Numbered from the stretch's first letter, positions 47,791-61,795 are shown. The stretch is 64,000 nucleotides of DNA from Lichenostomus cassidix (GCA_008360975.2 CM039199.1:4356530-4420529); one strand, 5' to 3'. The notes: generated by a model from the letters alone, not told the origin. Program-made: numbers and translations.

Positions 47791-50700
47791 CACAATGGGA
47801 AAAGTGCTGACTGTATCCCCCTATCCCAGTGCACAGCACGGCTGCAGGGACTGGCACTGCTTTCTCCCAGCAGAAGCCCACTTGCCCGTGTGATTGTAAC
47901 CCAAAGAAGTGATGCCTTGGTGCTGAAATCCCGCGAAGCGATGGCACATTAACACCAGGCTGCTGGAACACATCAGGGCAATTGTGTGACTGACTGCAGG
48001 GCATCTCGGTAACAGCACCCGCAGGAACCCACTCCCCCTGCTGAGGTGAAAGAAACATCTTAATGGGAGACCCTGACATTTCTGCAGACCCATCTGCATT
48101 CCTGCAAATCAACACAGCGATTGCCCTCGCGTGAGGTCACAGGCAGCCCTGTAAAAACATTCGATCTCAGAAAAGTCCAAACCCCAAGTCAAAACATAGC
48201 TCACAGGAGTAGTGAAACCCTACTGGGCTCCCAGCTAGCTGCACTGGCTGGGGAAACAATCAGGGTAGTGAAAGAAAAGTGTTTCAGAGCTCTTCAAGAA
48301 AAGCATTAACAGTCTTCTCTATCGTGAGTCAAAAACTCCAAAGCCTACAGTGGTCACAGAGCAATTCACTTGGAAGAATTAATGCAAAATGTCATTTGTT
48401 CTGGCTACTGGATCTGAAGCTACCAGGGCGTATAACTGTTTATTCAGGTTTTAAAGCAACACTGATCCTCCAGCCAGGCCTGGGAACATTTCAGCAGACC
48501 CTGCAACAGAAAGAATTACCTATACAAAAGAACTGCACAAGATTAACTGAAATAGTTTTTAAAAAAGCATAAGCTTGTCATAGAGATTCTCTTTCCACTT
48601 CCAGTGACAACCTGCTGTTCATATTGATTTTGTATAAGTACAGCATCAGCTGGAGATTAAACCTTGTCCCACCATGGCTCTGGCATTACAAGTCCTTCTT
48701 TTGTCTCAGGCAAAGCTCAGTCAGTGGAAGGGGTCTACAATGGAAAGTTTGTGCAAAGTGACCCAGAACGTGACTGCACAGCAGTCACTGTGTAGAAACC
48801 AAACTGGGAGCTAAACACACAACAGCTCTGTCCCCTTCCAAAGCCTGGACCTTGGGGATCAACACATACCCTCCAGCCCAGTTGGAATTCCCATTCAAAC
48901 AGCCTCTCTGCTGAAAACACCAGAAATGTGCAGTGATCTGGCCTTTCAAACACAAGAGTTTCCATGGGCAAAGTCCTGCTTTCCTCTGCAACGGAAGAAA
49001 TTTTATTCAGAGCTTCCCTTGGAGGTTTTGGGTTCATTTTGATTGTTAAATTCATTTCAACCTGAAATCTCCAGGCTCGATTCTTACACTGTGTGAAGTC
49101 ATTCATGTCTGTGCAGACTGGGAATGAGAAGCTTCCTCCTGAGAGTGCCAGGAAACCCACCCTCACCTTTCCATGAGCACAATATCCCAGTGCCAGCCTG
49201 GTACTGCCAGTGTCCCAGAGCAGATCCCCTCCAGCAGTAATGCAGGGGACATGGGTGGCCAATGTGCTGCTCTGTCCTGCTCTGCCAGCCCTGCAGAGCC
49301 ACGAGGGATGTGACCTCTTGCAGACCACACAGAATGTTAATTTCTTGCCCAACTTCCTTAAAAGCCATCAGAATTTGTCTGATGAACTCTGATTCAGATT
49401 CAAGCAGGGTCTCAGCAAGCCCTGACAGTGGAACCTCTATCTTCAACATCCCAGAGACCATGCTCTTGCCAGTCATTAATATTTTACATTATTTTATTCA
49501 TTACTTTTTGTTAAAGTGCTCTGCCAGAGGTAGCCATCCACCTGTAGCAAAACTGATGCAATCTCTTTCAAGCAAACCTGCCATGCTTACAACAGTCTTT
49601 GTGTATTTAACTGGGATCTGATGGAAAATTTAGGATTTCACTAAAAAACTGCAGACCGCTTACCGTGGTTGTTGTACATTTGGTTTGCTGATGGTGATTT
49701 TGGTGAAAAAAATTGAGTGAAATCTGATTAATCAAAACAATGCTGTTTCCAAAAGAAGACTTTGGATGTTTTCAGATTTCCAGACTAACTCAGAAAGAGA
49801 CCAAATTTTGTGTCAAAACATGTAAAAATATGACTATTCAGATTTAAATGTCAAAAATAAATATTGTGTCAGTTTGTGAAGAACTGAGCACAAAGCAGCA
49901 GCAGCAATATGTGAAAAATCTGATCATGAAACACATAAATATTACTTCTTACCCAGCTACACAGATGCTACCACACAGCAACAGATCCCATGAATGTGCA
50001 GGGGAGAATCCCATCAGCAGGAGGCTTGATCTTTAAATATTAGAAATACCTAAAATGCCAGAGTGAAGGCATAAAGGGCAAACAGATTTAGTAAATCATG
50101 CTGATTCCAGCTCTTCCTGAAAAGGTTGCAACGTCACCTGCAAAGCATCCAAAGGAGAAGTTATTTCTTTTTTAAGTGAACACACAAAACTTGGAGCAGC
50201 CTATAGCTGTTTGTTTCTGCTGGGAACTGGTTTGTGCTGTCTGAAGGGCGATTCTCATCCCATCCCAGCACACAGCAATGAGGTTAAATTGGTTTGGATG
50301 ATATCAGCTATTTGTAATTAAACCAGCAGCCCATGGCCGGCCCTTTCTGTGCCCATGTTAGGTGTTAAATTAAGGTCTGATTAAGAGTGTGCTGCTGCAG
50401 TGAAGGTCAAGGACTAAAGATCACAAGCTTTGTTTCATCTAATAACAATAAAGACTGTCTGGCTGCCAAATACCACAACAGCCCTTGTTCTGCTATCAGA
50501 CTGCTGTCCAGCTAGAGGGATCTGATTTCACTGGTATCCCTTTTTAAACCCCACTTCTAAGAGGGTTTGTAGCTATTTCATCTGTATGAAGCAGCACTGT
50601 GCTACCCGAGGCTATACAGTACGTTCTATATGATCAAAGCAGAAATGCAGCAGCTTCTGACGAAGAGTTATCGTGGCTGAGGGGAACAAAATATCAAGGA

Positions 50701-53700
50701 AGGAGAAAAAAAAAAAGATACAGAGCTACAAAATACCAGGTCATGCCACCAAAGTAAACACCCACAGGTAAGTTCAGAACATGAGACCACACAATGGTGG
50801 AAACTGTGCTCATGTGTTTGCTGGGAACAAATCACAGGCTTGTCCCACCAGCAGTCAGCAGGAGAGATGTGTCAAATAGGACAGGCAGGAGATAAAAGCA
50901 AAGTGGTGAAGAGAAAAGCCAGCAACTTATTTGTAGGATGAAGACAAGAATTGGTGCATAAGGGTTTCTCCCTGCATAAGTGTTTTCCACAGAGACAGGT
51001 CAGGAGGACTTAGCAGAGCAAGTTGTCTGGTAGGAAAGAACAGAATTCCCAAAAGCTCTACAAAGTCTGCTACCAAAACATGCCCATATCCATCTCAAAT
51101 GAGTACAGGGTGCTGGGACTTGTTGGTTTCCTGAAAAGGAGGGTGGAGCAGAGTAAGAAACCATATGGCCCCAAAATAATCTCTCACAGACACATCCTAT
51201 TCCATGTTTCCATACTTGGGGTCCAATTTCAGAGCAGATACTGATTCATTTTTCAAGAGTCATCTGAAGTGTCTTTCATTTGCTCCCAGTACTTCATAGA
51301 CTATTAATAGAGCAGTGTCATACCTGGAAGGACAATTTTGCTGCTCTGCAAGGCTTCACAGAGAAAACTCCTCACAGCAACAGACAAACACTAAAGCCAG
51401 TGTTTGGTTAGTTCTTTGCGAATTGCTTGGTACATGTGATCAAAAAAATTTCCTTGAGGAGTCTTGATGCTTAGCATTTCAGGATTGGAGTTTGTTTCCT
51501 AACAAGCTCGGAGTGAATCCCAAAAGATTCAGTGATACAGCTCAGCATGGATTAACTTCCGACTGCTCAGTGTTGCTGCCGAGCTACAGATCTCTGCAGA
51601 GCAGACTTGGCTTTGGGAGCTCCCAGACTTCCTGGAATCTGAGTTGCATCAGAAATAAACTGAACACCACCAAATAGCCAGGTGTGAAAAATGGCTTCTC
51701 CAGAGCAAAAGAAATATGTTCACCACTGGGAGTCAGTGCCTGAACTGGAAAGCAAGCTGTACTGAATGAAGAAATTCGTGTACACCTTGTTTCTCACCTA
51801 TTTGTGAAAATACAATGAATCGTGCTAGTCATACTTGAATCCAATTTTCTATTGATAATTTTCTGTCACCAGTTAAATTTCAGAACACCAAACCTAAAAG
51901 GTGTCCAATCAAAGTCAAAGGGCAGGTTTAGTTTGGTTCACCTCCTAATCATTCTTCTTCCTGAATTAAGCAAATAATAAGCACTGAGAACCACAGATTT
52001 ATTTCTATATCAGAGATGATGGTCAGAGCTTTCAAACACAAAGGTTTAACACTGAACATATTAGCTTGATGTCAGAGCTGAGAAATCCTGATTAACTGCT
52101 GCAAGTGGAAATGACTAAGTGCTGCTTTTGGAAATGATTGTCCATTTTGAAAATCGAACCACAGCTGATAAGGAACATTTTAGAGATTTAAATTTAAGCA
52201 CTTCAGCCTGGATCAGAGGCTGTACAGAACCTAACATCAGAGTTCAGTACACGGGCCAAGTCCAACCAGCACAGCTCAGCCCCTTGCTGGACCAGCATGG
52301 CAGCATCCTGTCCTTCCATCTGTGACTTCCCAGGGTGAATTCCAGGGACTCTGGCAGCAGCAAGTGGCCCAGGGGTGGCTCTTGCCATAAACAGGGAGTG
52401 AACTCAGCCTCTTGCTCTGCCTCTGGAGCTGTTGAGAGAAGGATTGCTTTTGAAAACTTTCCAGCCTTGTCTCGGGGAGCTGCATGACGTTATCTCAGTA
52501 TCTGCACCAGTCCCTCAGCTACACTTAAGCTCCTATAAGAGGGATTGTTGTACATATTATGGTAATGTCATTTATTTATTTTATGCAACTGGAAAATTTA
52601 AGGGCGACCACTTCACTTCTGTGCTGTGTAGATTAGAGTGTTCACAGTAACACCTGCTTGCTGAACAGACAGCAAAAAAGCCCTTATATTCCTTCTTTAT
52701 TGCAATTTATTATTATAGCTTGAATGGTTCCTGGTGACTTCCTAAGATTAATGTTAATATTCTAATCGGAGTCTCCCCTCTGGAGTTTTATTGTGGATTT
52801 TGAACATTCATTTCATTTAACATACACATGGGACCAAGTCTGGTGGTTCCAAAAATATTTGTAGTTGGAAATCACAGTGATTTTGTGTTAGGCTCGGTGC
52901 CAAAGAAATCACAAATCAGAAGTCTGTTATTGGGTAGCTCTAATTTCTTGGCATCAAAATTCCTCTTTATGTGCGTGCATAGTGTGATGTTTTCCTGGGC
53001 CGTGTGGCACTGACTATTAACTGAGAAATGCACTGCTTATCTGTTTTTCAGGGTTCCTGGTGGAACTAGAGAGCTTGTCTGGCCGGCTGGGGATTCACAG
53101 GGATTTTATGGACTTCCTGTGTGAGCCAGAGCCTTGCCCATTGGATATGCATCACTCTCTATCACAGCTGGTGTTTTGAACCAAAAGTGTGGAGTAGAAA
53201 TTTCATCCCTGATTTTTTTTGGCTGGATTGATTGTTTAGTCTAGGAACGCTCAAGGAGACTTTCTAGGTGCTGGAATTCCTCTTTTTCTTCAGTCAGCAG
53301 CTGATGCTGTATGGTGAACATCAGAGTCTAGATTCACATCTTAGTGAGCAAAGATTTATGTTCCTCCTAACGCTCCTTGACGTTAATGAGTATTACAGAC
53401 ATGGATCCCCATGGATTAAGCTGAGAACATACCCCAGAGTGTGTGTGGAGTTTGTCATTAGGGTATCAGACTATTAAAACCAACAGAGAAATTCCAAGGG
53501 TAAGAAAGCAATCGGATCTCTTCCCTCCTCTCTGCTGGAGCACATGTAAGAGATACACTTTAAATCTTCTCGTGTTTCCAGCCCTCTCACGCCGATCCCT
53601 GCACTCATTTTTGGTTGGTAATGACTTCAAAGAAGAATTGATTGCCACTTTTAAGGCACTTCCCATAACAACATTATGGGAAATATGTTGCTGGAAGAGA

Positions 53701-54498
53701 CTATTTCTGTAGCTTTATAGTGAGCTGTAATGAAGGAACTTCCATGTGGCTGGGGGAGGGAAGGGAGTGTTTCACCTCAGCTGGCTGTTCCAGGGATTGG
53801 ATCAATACAGTGGGATGACCCTGTACACTCCATTATCGGGGGATTGTGACTCCTTAATGAAAGATTATGGATCCTGGGAGTGCCACCTGAGAGCAGAGCA
53901 ACAGCCACCGATGGACTCAGGCTCACTCTGGCTGCTCCCAGATCCACCTGCATGGATTTGCTCTTCCCTGCCCAGTGCCCCAGGGTTTGGGGATATTTTG
54001 GGAGGCACACAGCCAGCTCTATTATCTGGACATCCTGGGCACAATGCAACTGCAACCCAGGTAAACCAGACACAAAAAGCAGACTCTAAATTCAGTGTCC
54101 CCCAAAGCCACACGTAAAACTGACCTGTGGGAGGGACTCAGTGCAGAATGACCACATCCCTCACTCCCCATGATCTACCTACAACAAACAACTTTGGAGC
54201 CAGGATTTTTGGATTTTCTTCCCCATATCCCAGCCATAAGGCAGACATAATTACTGTGCCTGGTTGATAGGAATGCTCTGGGCTGACTCTTGTCACACAT
54301 GAAGTTTATTAGCCCTGTGTAATCCTGCCTAGACCAGCAAACTGCAAGATGGAAATAAAAACTTTATGTTTTCCCTCATAGCCACTTCAGATCTTTTGGA
54401 GAAATTTCTTTGTAGGAGAATTCTGATTTAGCTAATTTGAAAGCACTGGTTCCTGGATCAATCACTCCCCTGGAAACACAACCATTGCTCCCCCAGTG

Positions 54499-54526
54499 AA
54501 AGAAAGAAAGAAGGAAAGAAAGAAAA
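54499..54526. repeat. (GAAA)n purine repeat
   Basis: GAAA units with one AAGG interruption directly before the SINE-like tail at 54,540. Confidence 0.92.
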
Positions 54527-54539
54527 CAATACTAACAGA

Positions 54540-54645
54540 GATTTCTAAAATACTTTGAGATCTGTGAATATAAAGGGCTGTCTGTAAAGTGTTTAGAAAA
54601 CTTCAAAAAAAAAGGTGCTACATAAATGCATATTTATTGCAGTGC
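54540..54645 (+). mobile_element. Worn SINE-like tail
   Basis: AAATACTTTGAGATCTGTGA and AGGTGCTACATAAATGCATA, then TTTATTGC, resemble the 'actttgagatcctcgg...ggtgctatataaatgca...attatt' end of old SINE/LINE families in birds and reptiles. Confidence 0.4.
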
Positions 54646-57007
54646 TGACATTCTTGTGGCAGCTCTGAATGCAGAATCAAAAGCAGAGGGGGCAGAATGT
54701 AAGTCAGAAGAAGAAACTGTCAGCCTCTAGCCTCTATCTTAAACTGCTTTGAAATGTTGCAGACATTCAGAGAATCTAGTTTGCCAATATTGTATGTCCT
54801 ACAGTAATTACACCAATCTGGAATATAAATTTTCCTTCCCCCTTGTGAGAGGAGGCAAAGCTCTTAGAGATACACACAAATGGAGCTCTAATCCCACAAA
54901 CTTTAATGCCTGTGCCTAATGTCAGGCAGCAGAGTTGTCCCACTGATTTCAATAGCTCTGCTCAGATGCATGTGTGGAAATGTTTGTGTGATTAGAAGTT
55001 AATCATAATAAATGCCAGTTCATAAGAGATCCCTGTGTAAACAATCTATTTCTGCATGCAAGTGATGATTTTATTGCTGTTCTGTAATTCTGTGTAGAGG
55101 CTTTGTGAAGAAGTCTTATATTTTCTAAAGCACTAGAATGTCTCTGATAGTGTTTTTCATTGCTAGCTCTTTGGGGGCTAATTAAAAGAAATATCTGTTA
55201 AATTTATTCATTGCTTGGTTCCTTGAAAGCAAGAGGCACCTGGCGTAAACATTAAAAAGAAAAGCAGGCAGCAGCCAGACCTCATCATATATTAGATGCA
55301 TTAGGACATTTTATTTATAAATATGAAATTGGTTTTAATGACTTCAAAAGGAGGAAATGCCAGGAAGAGCATAATATGAGCAAGCTTAGTAAAGCTGTCA
55401 TGAAGATGCCTAAACCCACAAAAAATGTAGAAATTGTGCTTGCTCCCCCCTTCTCCTCTCAAAAGTGGCAATTGCAGCTGCAAGTGGCAAAAACTGTACA
55501 TAAAGAACTGCAGCAAGAGCCAAAAGGAGCAGCAGATGAGGTGGAGCACCCAAGTGCCTGTCTGCATGGGAAGTGCCATCAGTGGGAGATCACAAATAGC
55601 TCATTTATCCTGAGCTGACTGATTCACTGAAACAAAGCCTGAATTTTGACCCCTGTGATTTAATGCAAAATCCTTAAGGATGAGAAATCCATCCTTCTGT
55701 TGGGACAGCATTTAAGGAGGCACTTACATTAAGCATGTGCTTTACATTCACTTAACTTTCGTTTCAAACAGGCTTAGCAGTGTTTCATTCTGTTCCCACT
55801 ACAGGCTTCAATAAATCAGTAGTGAACAGTGACTCAATACCTTCTAATCCAGCATGCAGTCAGCACTGTCCCACAGAAAGATGCAGTAAATTAATGATCA
55901 ATAGACTATGCAAGTGAGGAATATCAGTAATTGTACTGAAAAGGTTTTTCTTCATGAATTAAAAATCTACCCTGAAGGTAGATTTAATCTTAGGACACAT
56001 TGTTGTAACCACACACTGATTTGAGAAAGGTATTTCACGGGAGTAAATATAATGTTAGTGAAATCATTGCCCAGTTTTAGTGGGAGGTACCAGAGCATCT
56101 TTTCTCATTTAAGGAGCTGTAGTTTTGAGCCAGGTGTGATATATAGGAAAGAGTCCAAAGGGATAGAAAGATTTATATTACAAGAACTCTCATCCACTAC
56201 TACTTGGGCACTTAGCAAAAGTGCTAAGCAAAAAGAAAGTTTGACCTAAAATGATGAAAGAACAAACTGATTTTGATAAAATAAGACTGAAGACTTCATT
56301 CTAAGTTAACCTATTATGTGAAAATTTGAGAAAAGGCATATATTGCATCAGGTCTCCAATGGACCTGATTGCTCCTACTTAATTTGACCTCTTCTATTTG
56401 ACACTTGAAACAATTGGCCATGCACAGGAAGTAATTGCTCTAATCCTGGTTGGGATGAAAAACCTCCCATGTAGTGGGGGACAGTACCCAAATAAGCAGC
56501 ATGAGGAAGGCAGGTAGAAGTTATCCCATCCATTTCCCAATTTCAGCACTGCACAGACTGATCCTGTGGGCATCCCTGGCCAGAGTGGAGGAGAGAAATT
56601 AGGAGACTTGATGCAAAAAGAATCTGTAGCCTAAGGATGGTTTGTGCCCGCCTGGAATCCCATAGGTGTGATCTTTCCAAAGGGTGATTTCCCAGGTTTA
56701 GAGAAGCAGAGTTTTGTTGGCTTCTTTAATCACATCAGAGGTGCCTTGTTTCTAGGGCAGGAACTTTTCCTCATGCCCTTGCAAAGAAAACAAACAGACA
56801 TCGGTTTTCCATCCTACCCTGACCTTTGGAAGTTGTCATCTCTGCCAGTACTGCACTTTCTGGCCCTGGAGAGCCCAGTTCAGTCCTGACTGAGGGAGCT
56901 GAGCCACCTCCTGAATCACCATCACACTTCCTGCAGGTTAACACCTCTGTTTTCCTTGGAGGTCACTCTATCCAAGAACTAACCAGGTCTGACCCTGTTT
57001 AACTTAG

Positions 57008-57182
57008 GAGATGCAAGCAGCAGGATTGTCCAGACCTCCAAAATCGAGTATGAAACAGCACAGAGCCTCAGAGGAGCCTGAGCATGAGGAAGTGCAGCCA
57101 GAGAACAATCCCAGCTCAGAACTGCTGCCACAGGACTCAAGCACAGTGAGCTGTGGCACGAATTCTCCAGCCCAGGTTTCCA
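57008..57182 (+). CDS. Candidate coding exon A of an unidentified plus-strand gene
   Basis: The acceptor GACCCTGTTTAACTTAG is followed by 175 nt open in phase 0, and the segment ends at TTTCCA with the consensus donor GTGAGT, leaving one base over. It starts Glu-Met-Gln-Ala-Ala and is rich in Glu, Ser, Pro and Gln (for example EEPEHEEVQPENN), so it looks disordered. The Met at 57011 could be internal or the start. Its trailing base joins in phase with exon B at 61,796 to give Ile. I do not recognise the protein, and chance remains possible because each signal was judged by eye. Confidence 0.33.
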
Positions 57183-59392
57183 GTGAGTGCAGTGCCAAGC
57201 CCTGGCTGGGCTCAGGATGAGAGCAGATCCAGCTGAGGGGGAGCTGCAGGGACTGAGTTATAAAATGACTCATTCCTGTGAGCCCCATCTGTGAGGCTTC
57301 TGCTTCCACCAAGCCAGGTGACATTTAACCACAGAAATATTTAACAAGGATGTGCATCACTGGCTGTGATAAAATACAGGGCTGGGGGAGAGTCAGGATG
57401 CAGCTTTTTCAGTGCAACTGCACATGAAGGGGAAAAAGGCAATAAAAAAGAACTCTTGGCATAAGGAAAACATCCCAATGAAATCCTGCCTTTTAATCTC
57501 GGCCGCAATCTCTTCTCATCATCTTTCCTGCTTTTTAATGCTCTGCTGCACTTTTTATATCATTCACTTTATCAACTTCACCTGTCTCAAAAGTCAATAA
57601 AAGCAGAGGCCACAGTTTTAAAATCCAGGGAGATGAACTGAGGCACCAAACTTCTGCAGAGGTGCTGACTGCTCACAACTGTCAGGGGCAGCAACACAGC
57701 CTGTGGGTGATCAGTGCCTTTAAAAATCATTTAAGTGCTTGAAGAGGAACATAACTGGAAAACACAGAGGACAATACTTTCAAAAGCTTCTGACTGAAGA
57801 GTCAGTATTTTACTTTCAGAAGTGATTTAAGCACTTGGGAGTTCAAGAACTACTTAAAAATCAAGTGTATTCTGAAATGCATAATAATTTTTGTGAATGG
57901 TATACAGATACCTCTCCTGGTGATGCACTTACCCAGAGTTTTAGGCCTCCTTCAGAGAGGATTCAATGTATTGAAATTCCAGTCCAGGATTGGCCACACT
58001 ATTACCTACACAAGCTCCACCAATATGCTAATGGAAAAGTAACTTTCCATGTTTACTGCCTGAGAAAAGCTCAATTCAAAAGTGACCTAAACAATATTGT
58101 ACTAATTGCTGTTGAACAACCAGAGGAAATACTATCCTGCACTTTTCTAGTGCCTCTGATGGAAAATGCTCTTTTCAGACTTTCTCCTTTTACCATTTTT
58201 TCCTGCTATCTGATCATCTAAGCCAGCAATAGAGTCAGTATCCCACCACGCTCTATGTGAGCTCCCAAAACACTCTGAGAAGAAGGGAGAGCTTGCTAAA
58301 TGCACAGAGACAGCAAAGGCAATCATGTCATGGCTTAAGCCAGCTTGTTGATAGAGGAGGTTTACAGCTGTCATTAGTGAAATGGAGAAGAGGCTGCTAA
58401 CACAGCTCACGCCACTGGCAGCTACAGATCAGGAAAGAATCTCGACACATGGCAGTGCTTCACTGCTGAGCTGCTGGCCTGAAATGCTGTTAATATTTAT
58501 CCAATGTGCTGATCTTTAACATGTGGATTGCTGCTGGAAGCAGAGAGTCAAACCAGCCGGAGGCCTTCCTGGGGTGAGTGTGTTGTGTGGCCAGAGCCAG
58601 ATTAAAGCTCAGCCAGTCCCACCAACAGGTATCTGCAGCTGAAGGGTCAATCAACCTGTACACTGGAGCAGTTCCTGAGGGCAGTGGGAGGCTGGGATGC
58701 TGCAGGTGTGGTTTGCATATATTTGTCTATATCCCACCTGTGCACTGGGAATGGGGTGTCTCAGTGTCTCAGACAGACACAACAGGTCTTGCCTCTGAAA
58801 TTGAGGCTTCCAAGTCACTTTGTCAAGCTCCCAGAAGTGTTCTGCCACCACCACTGCTGCCCATCACTGCAAGAGTTAACTAGTGCACAGTGGGGTTAAT
58901 GTCTTTGAAACATTCATGTTTCAAGCCTTTTCTCCTTAGCAAGACACATTTTTAATAGAAAGGCACAAGCTATTTTCTCTTTCAGTGTCTCTAAAGAGGA
59001 GGAAGGTTCCCTGTTACTGTTTTAGAATTTCTTTTCTTTGATTGAGTTCAAGCTCTTTCTTTGGAATAGCACTTTAGTCTTTCTTCCTTAATTTAGACAA
59101 GGTTTAAATCACGTTTGGCTGCATTCATTTTTCTCTGATTTTCTTTTGCTCAGAGAACCTATTGGTTTCCATACTCCTAATTCAGTCCTAGCAACCTACC
59201 TGGTTACATCCAAAAAAGTTTTCTCTCAGTTTGCCTCCTGGCCTGATGTGCTGCTCAGATCTCCCTCACTGCAAGAAGCCTTCCCCTGTTCTGCTATTCA
59301 TCACAGCAATTTCACATGCTCTCTTCAGCTGTTCTCTCCACAGGCTGGTGAAGCTGGTACGGTTATTATCCTCTTTATCCTGTACAAAGTTT

Positions 59393-59407
59393 AAAAAAAA
59401 AAAAAAA
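59393..59407. repeat. Poly-A run (15 bases)
   Basis: Uninterrupted A run following TGTACAAAGTTT. Confidence 0.9.
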
Positions 59408-60164
59408 GATTATTTATGGATAACACTGGGGACCACCCATACAGCAAGGCAAATCGAGAAAAAACAGTTGTTTTCATGCTTTGGGCAGTTACACGCATGC
59501 ATAGCTTGGATCAGACAGTCCATCCCACTTGACTTCTGTTCTCAGTAAATATTTGTAACTTTGCTGATAAAGCAGTGCTGGATTTCTCAGCTGGGCTTCC
59601 ATATGGACCATAAGCTGTGGCACTGGACTGTAGACTCTCATTCTACAACAAGCCTTCTTGAATAGTCATTTGTTTCATTCTCTAATTTGGTCATGAAAAA
59701 TCTGTGTAGGAATCAAATGGCAGAACAAAGTCTCCAAATACAGCTGCTTTGGCTCCATTATTGATTGCTGTGAGGCCCAAGGCAATAGGTGGTGAGGGCT
59801 CAAAGGCATGAAAATATTTTTTATTGTGACCTAAATGCAGCAATTTGTGTATAAAAAATGGCAACAATGTGGAGGATTTTTTAAAATTTTATATTATTTC
59901 TATTTAACACATGTTATCTTTGCTTTGGTCTGGTTTTACTTGTGAGAAAAACACATTTATTGTTTGTGTCTGCCCTGTCTGGGCACTCTTGCCTCAGAGG
60001 TCGAAGCTGTTGGCCACTTCTAAGTTCACTAGTTTGCAATCAGGAGTTTCTTCCCAAAAGATAAGATATTACTGAGAGGAAAAGACATAGAAAAAGAAGG
60101 ATGACTTCAAACCTCACTTCTACAGCTTCTCTTTTGGAACTAACAACGACTCTAACACCTTCCT

Positions 60165-60310
60165 TTTGCCCACTGATCTCAAAGTGCTTCACAAAGGCAA
60201 CAAACATCACTGACACCACTTTACAGTGAGGGAAACAGGAGCACAAAGGGGAAGGTTATTTATCTGAGAACCCTTCAAGAGACCAACAGCAGAGGTAGGA
60301 ATACACCCAG
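60165..60310 (+). mobile_element. MIR-like SINE remnant
   Basis: GATCTCAAAGTGCTTCACAAA, then CACTTTACAGTGAGGGAAAC, AGGAGCACAAAGGGGAAGGT and AGCAGAGGTAGGAAT follow the well-known order 'tttacagatgaggaaactgaggcacagagaggtt...ggcagagctgggaat'. Confidence 0.5.
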
Positions 60311-61631
60311 TAATCTGCTGGCCAGGAAAGCTGCTCCATCTACATGCTGCTTAGAGTGGTCACATTTCTAATGCCAATAAAATCTGTGGGTTTGACTTCT
60401 CTGACCCCCTTATCAGCTCTTCCCCTCCCTTCTCAACATGCACATTCCCAGTTAGTCATCGTGTGGCAGTAAAAGCCCCTTTGGGATGGACTTATTGCTT
60501 CTATTAGTAAAGCTTCTTTTTCCAGGCCTCTTTCTTAGGTACTGGTTCTGGTATTTATGAGATAAATTTTATGTTTTGTGCAAAGCAGGGAGATTAGGCA
60601 TGGGGGAGGTTCAGTGTGTTCAATAGGTGGTCGAGACAACATCTTCTATATAAAGATTATTTCAAAACTGCCCTCGTTGCAAGCTGCAGCTGAATTTAAA
60701 TGCAGCCTTGGCTTTTTTGCAATTTCCTGCCAGAAGAGCAGCTCTCAAACTGTGTTGAAATAAAAAGACACAAATGCTGGAAGGAGGCAAGCGGTCAATT
60801 GACCTCATCAGCGCTCAGCACTGGTGTTAGTCAGGCATTTTCCAAGTAGAGGGGATTGGGTTTTTCCATTTTTTTGGGGCAGGGGGAAAGAAAATGCTGA
60901 TTTCTCAGAACTGAAACTTTTTGTGGCAAACACATGATTTTATTTATGGGAAGAATCTTCTCGCTCAGCTTGAGGCTGATGGACACAAAGTGATTGGGAA
61001 AGGACATGTGGGCAGCACATTCCCTGGTGCTGTGGATTTACACTGTGTGACACAGGAAAGATTGAGTTGGCTCCAGATAGAGCAGAGCAAGGGTTTGACA
61101 CAGTCTTCCCACAAGTCACTGCAAATACCCCAGACTCTGGGTCATCCTCTCTCCTCTGCCCCATGGAATGGGGTTTTTATGAAGCCAGAACCAATCCAAC
61201 AGGAGCAATTGTGCTCAACAGATTGATCCCACCCAGGGAGGTGTTTTAGACCACAAACATGAACCCTGGTCTCCTACATCCTACAGAAATATCCTCAGCA
61301 CCAGACTTGGGCATGCTGTGAGCTGAACCTGTTTGTTCACTTGCTCTCTCTTCTTATTTTCATTTTGATGAGACAAAAATTCTAAAACATCCCCATTTTT
61401 CCTAGAGCATGTTTTGCTTTCTAGCCAGCTTTACTCAGCATTTTAGAAGGGAGCCCTTGGTCTGATACCAGACATTTAACACCTGCCCAGCTTCAGGGCT
61501 GCCACTGACACCAATTCTTAAAAAAACAACCAATAATGAGACACATACAACACACATAATGAGAAGCATTTTCTTTTACCTCACCAGGCAAACCCCAAAC
61601 TCCAACAATTCCCAAAGTGTGTTGTTGGGTT

Positions 61632-61657
61632 TCTTTGTTTGTTTGTTTGTTTGTTTA
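61632..61657. repeat. (GTTT)n simple repeat
   Basis: About five GTTT units, about 140 bp upstream of candidate exon B. Confidence 0.93.
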
Positions 61658-61795
61658 ATAGAAAATAAAAGATGAGTTTTTACACTAAACCATCATTTAG
61701 AAGCATGGCAAGAGCCCACATTGGAAAACTCACGGGGCTGCTGTTCTGCCTTCTGTACACTACTGCTTGTTGATGGCTAATTTTTTATTTCCTAG

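Larger units (their letters stand above)
34500..57007. other. Region upstream of MYL10 with no secure gene
   Basis: About 22 kb of mostly unique non-coding sequence with scattered CR1 scraps, simple repeats and one minisatellite. Several isolated segments have a good acceptor followed by an open frame (37,419; 38,041; 39,214; 53,294), but none matches a protein I know. In mammals CUX1 lies on this side of MYL10; I see no cut-repeat or homeodomain exon. Confidence 0.55.
57183..61795 (+). other. Interval between candidate exons A and B
   Basis: If the plus-strand gene is real, this is intronic. It contains a 128-codon open frame at 57835-58221, an exon-like stretch near 59,154, a 15-base A run at 59,393 and a worn SINE-like element near 60,170. 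Confidence 0.35.

Noticed and set aside
53294..53477. 60-codon frame after TCTTTTTCTTCAG
   Set aside because: Good acceptor but only a weak donor (AGG/GTATCA); no partner exon found in phase.
55963..55985. 9-bp inverted repeat AAATCTACC / GGTAGATTT
   Set aside because: A stem this short is expected by chance in 64 kb.
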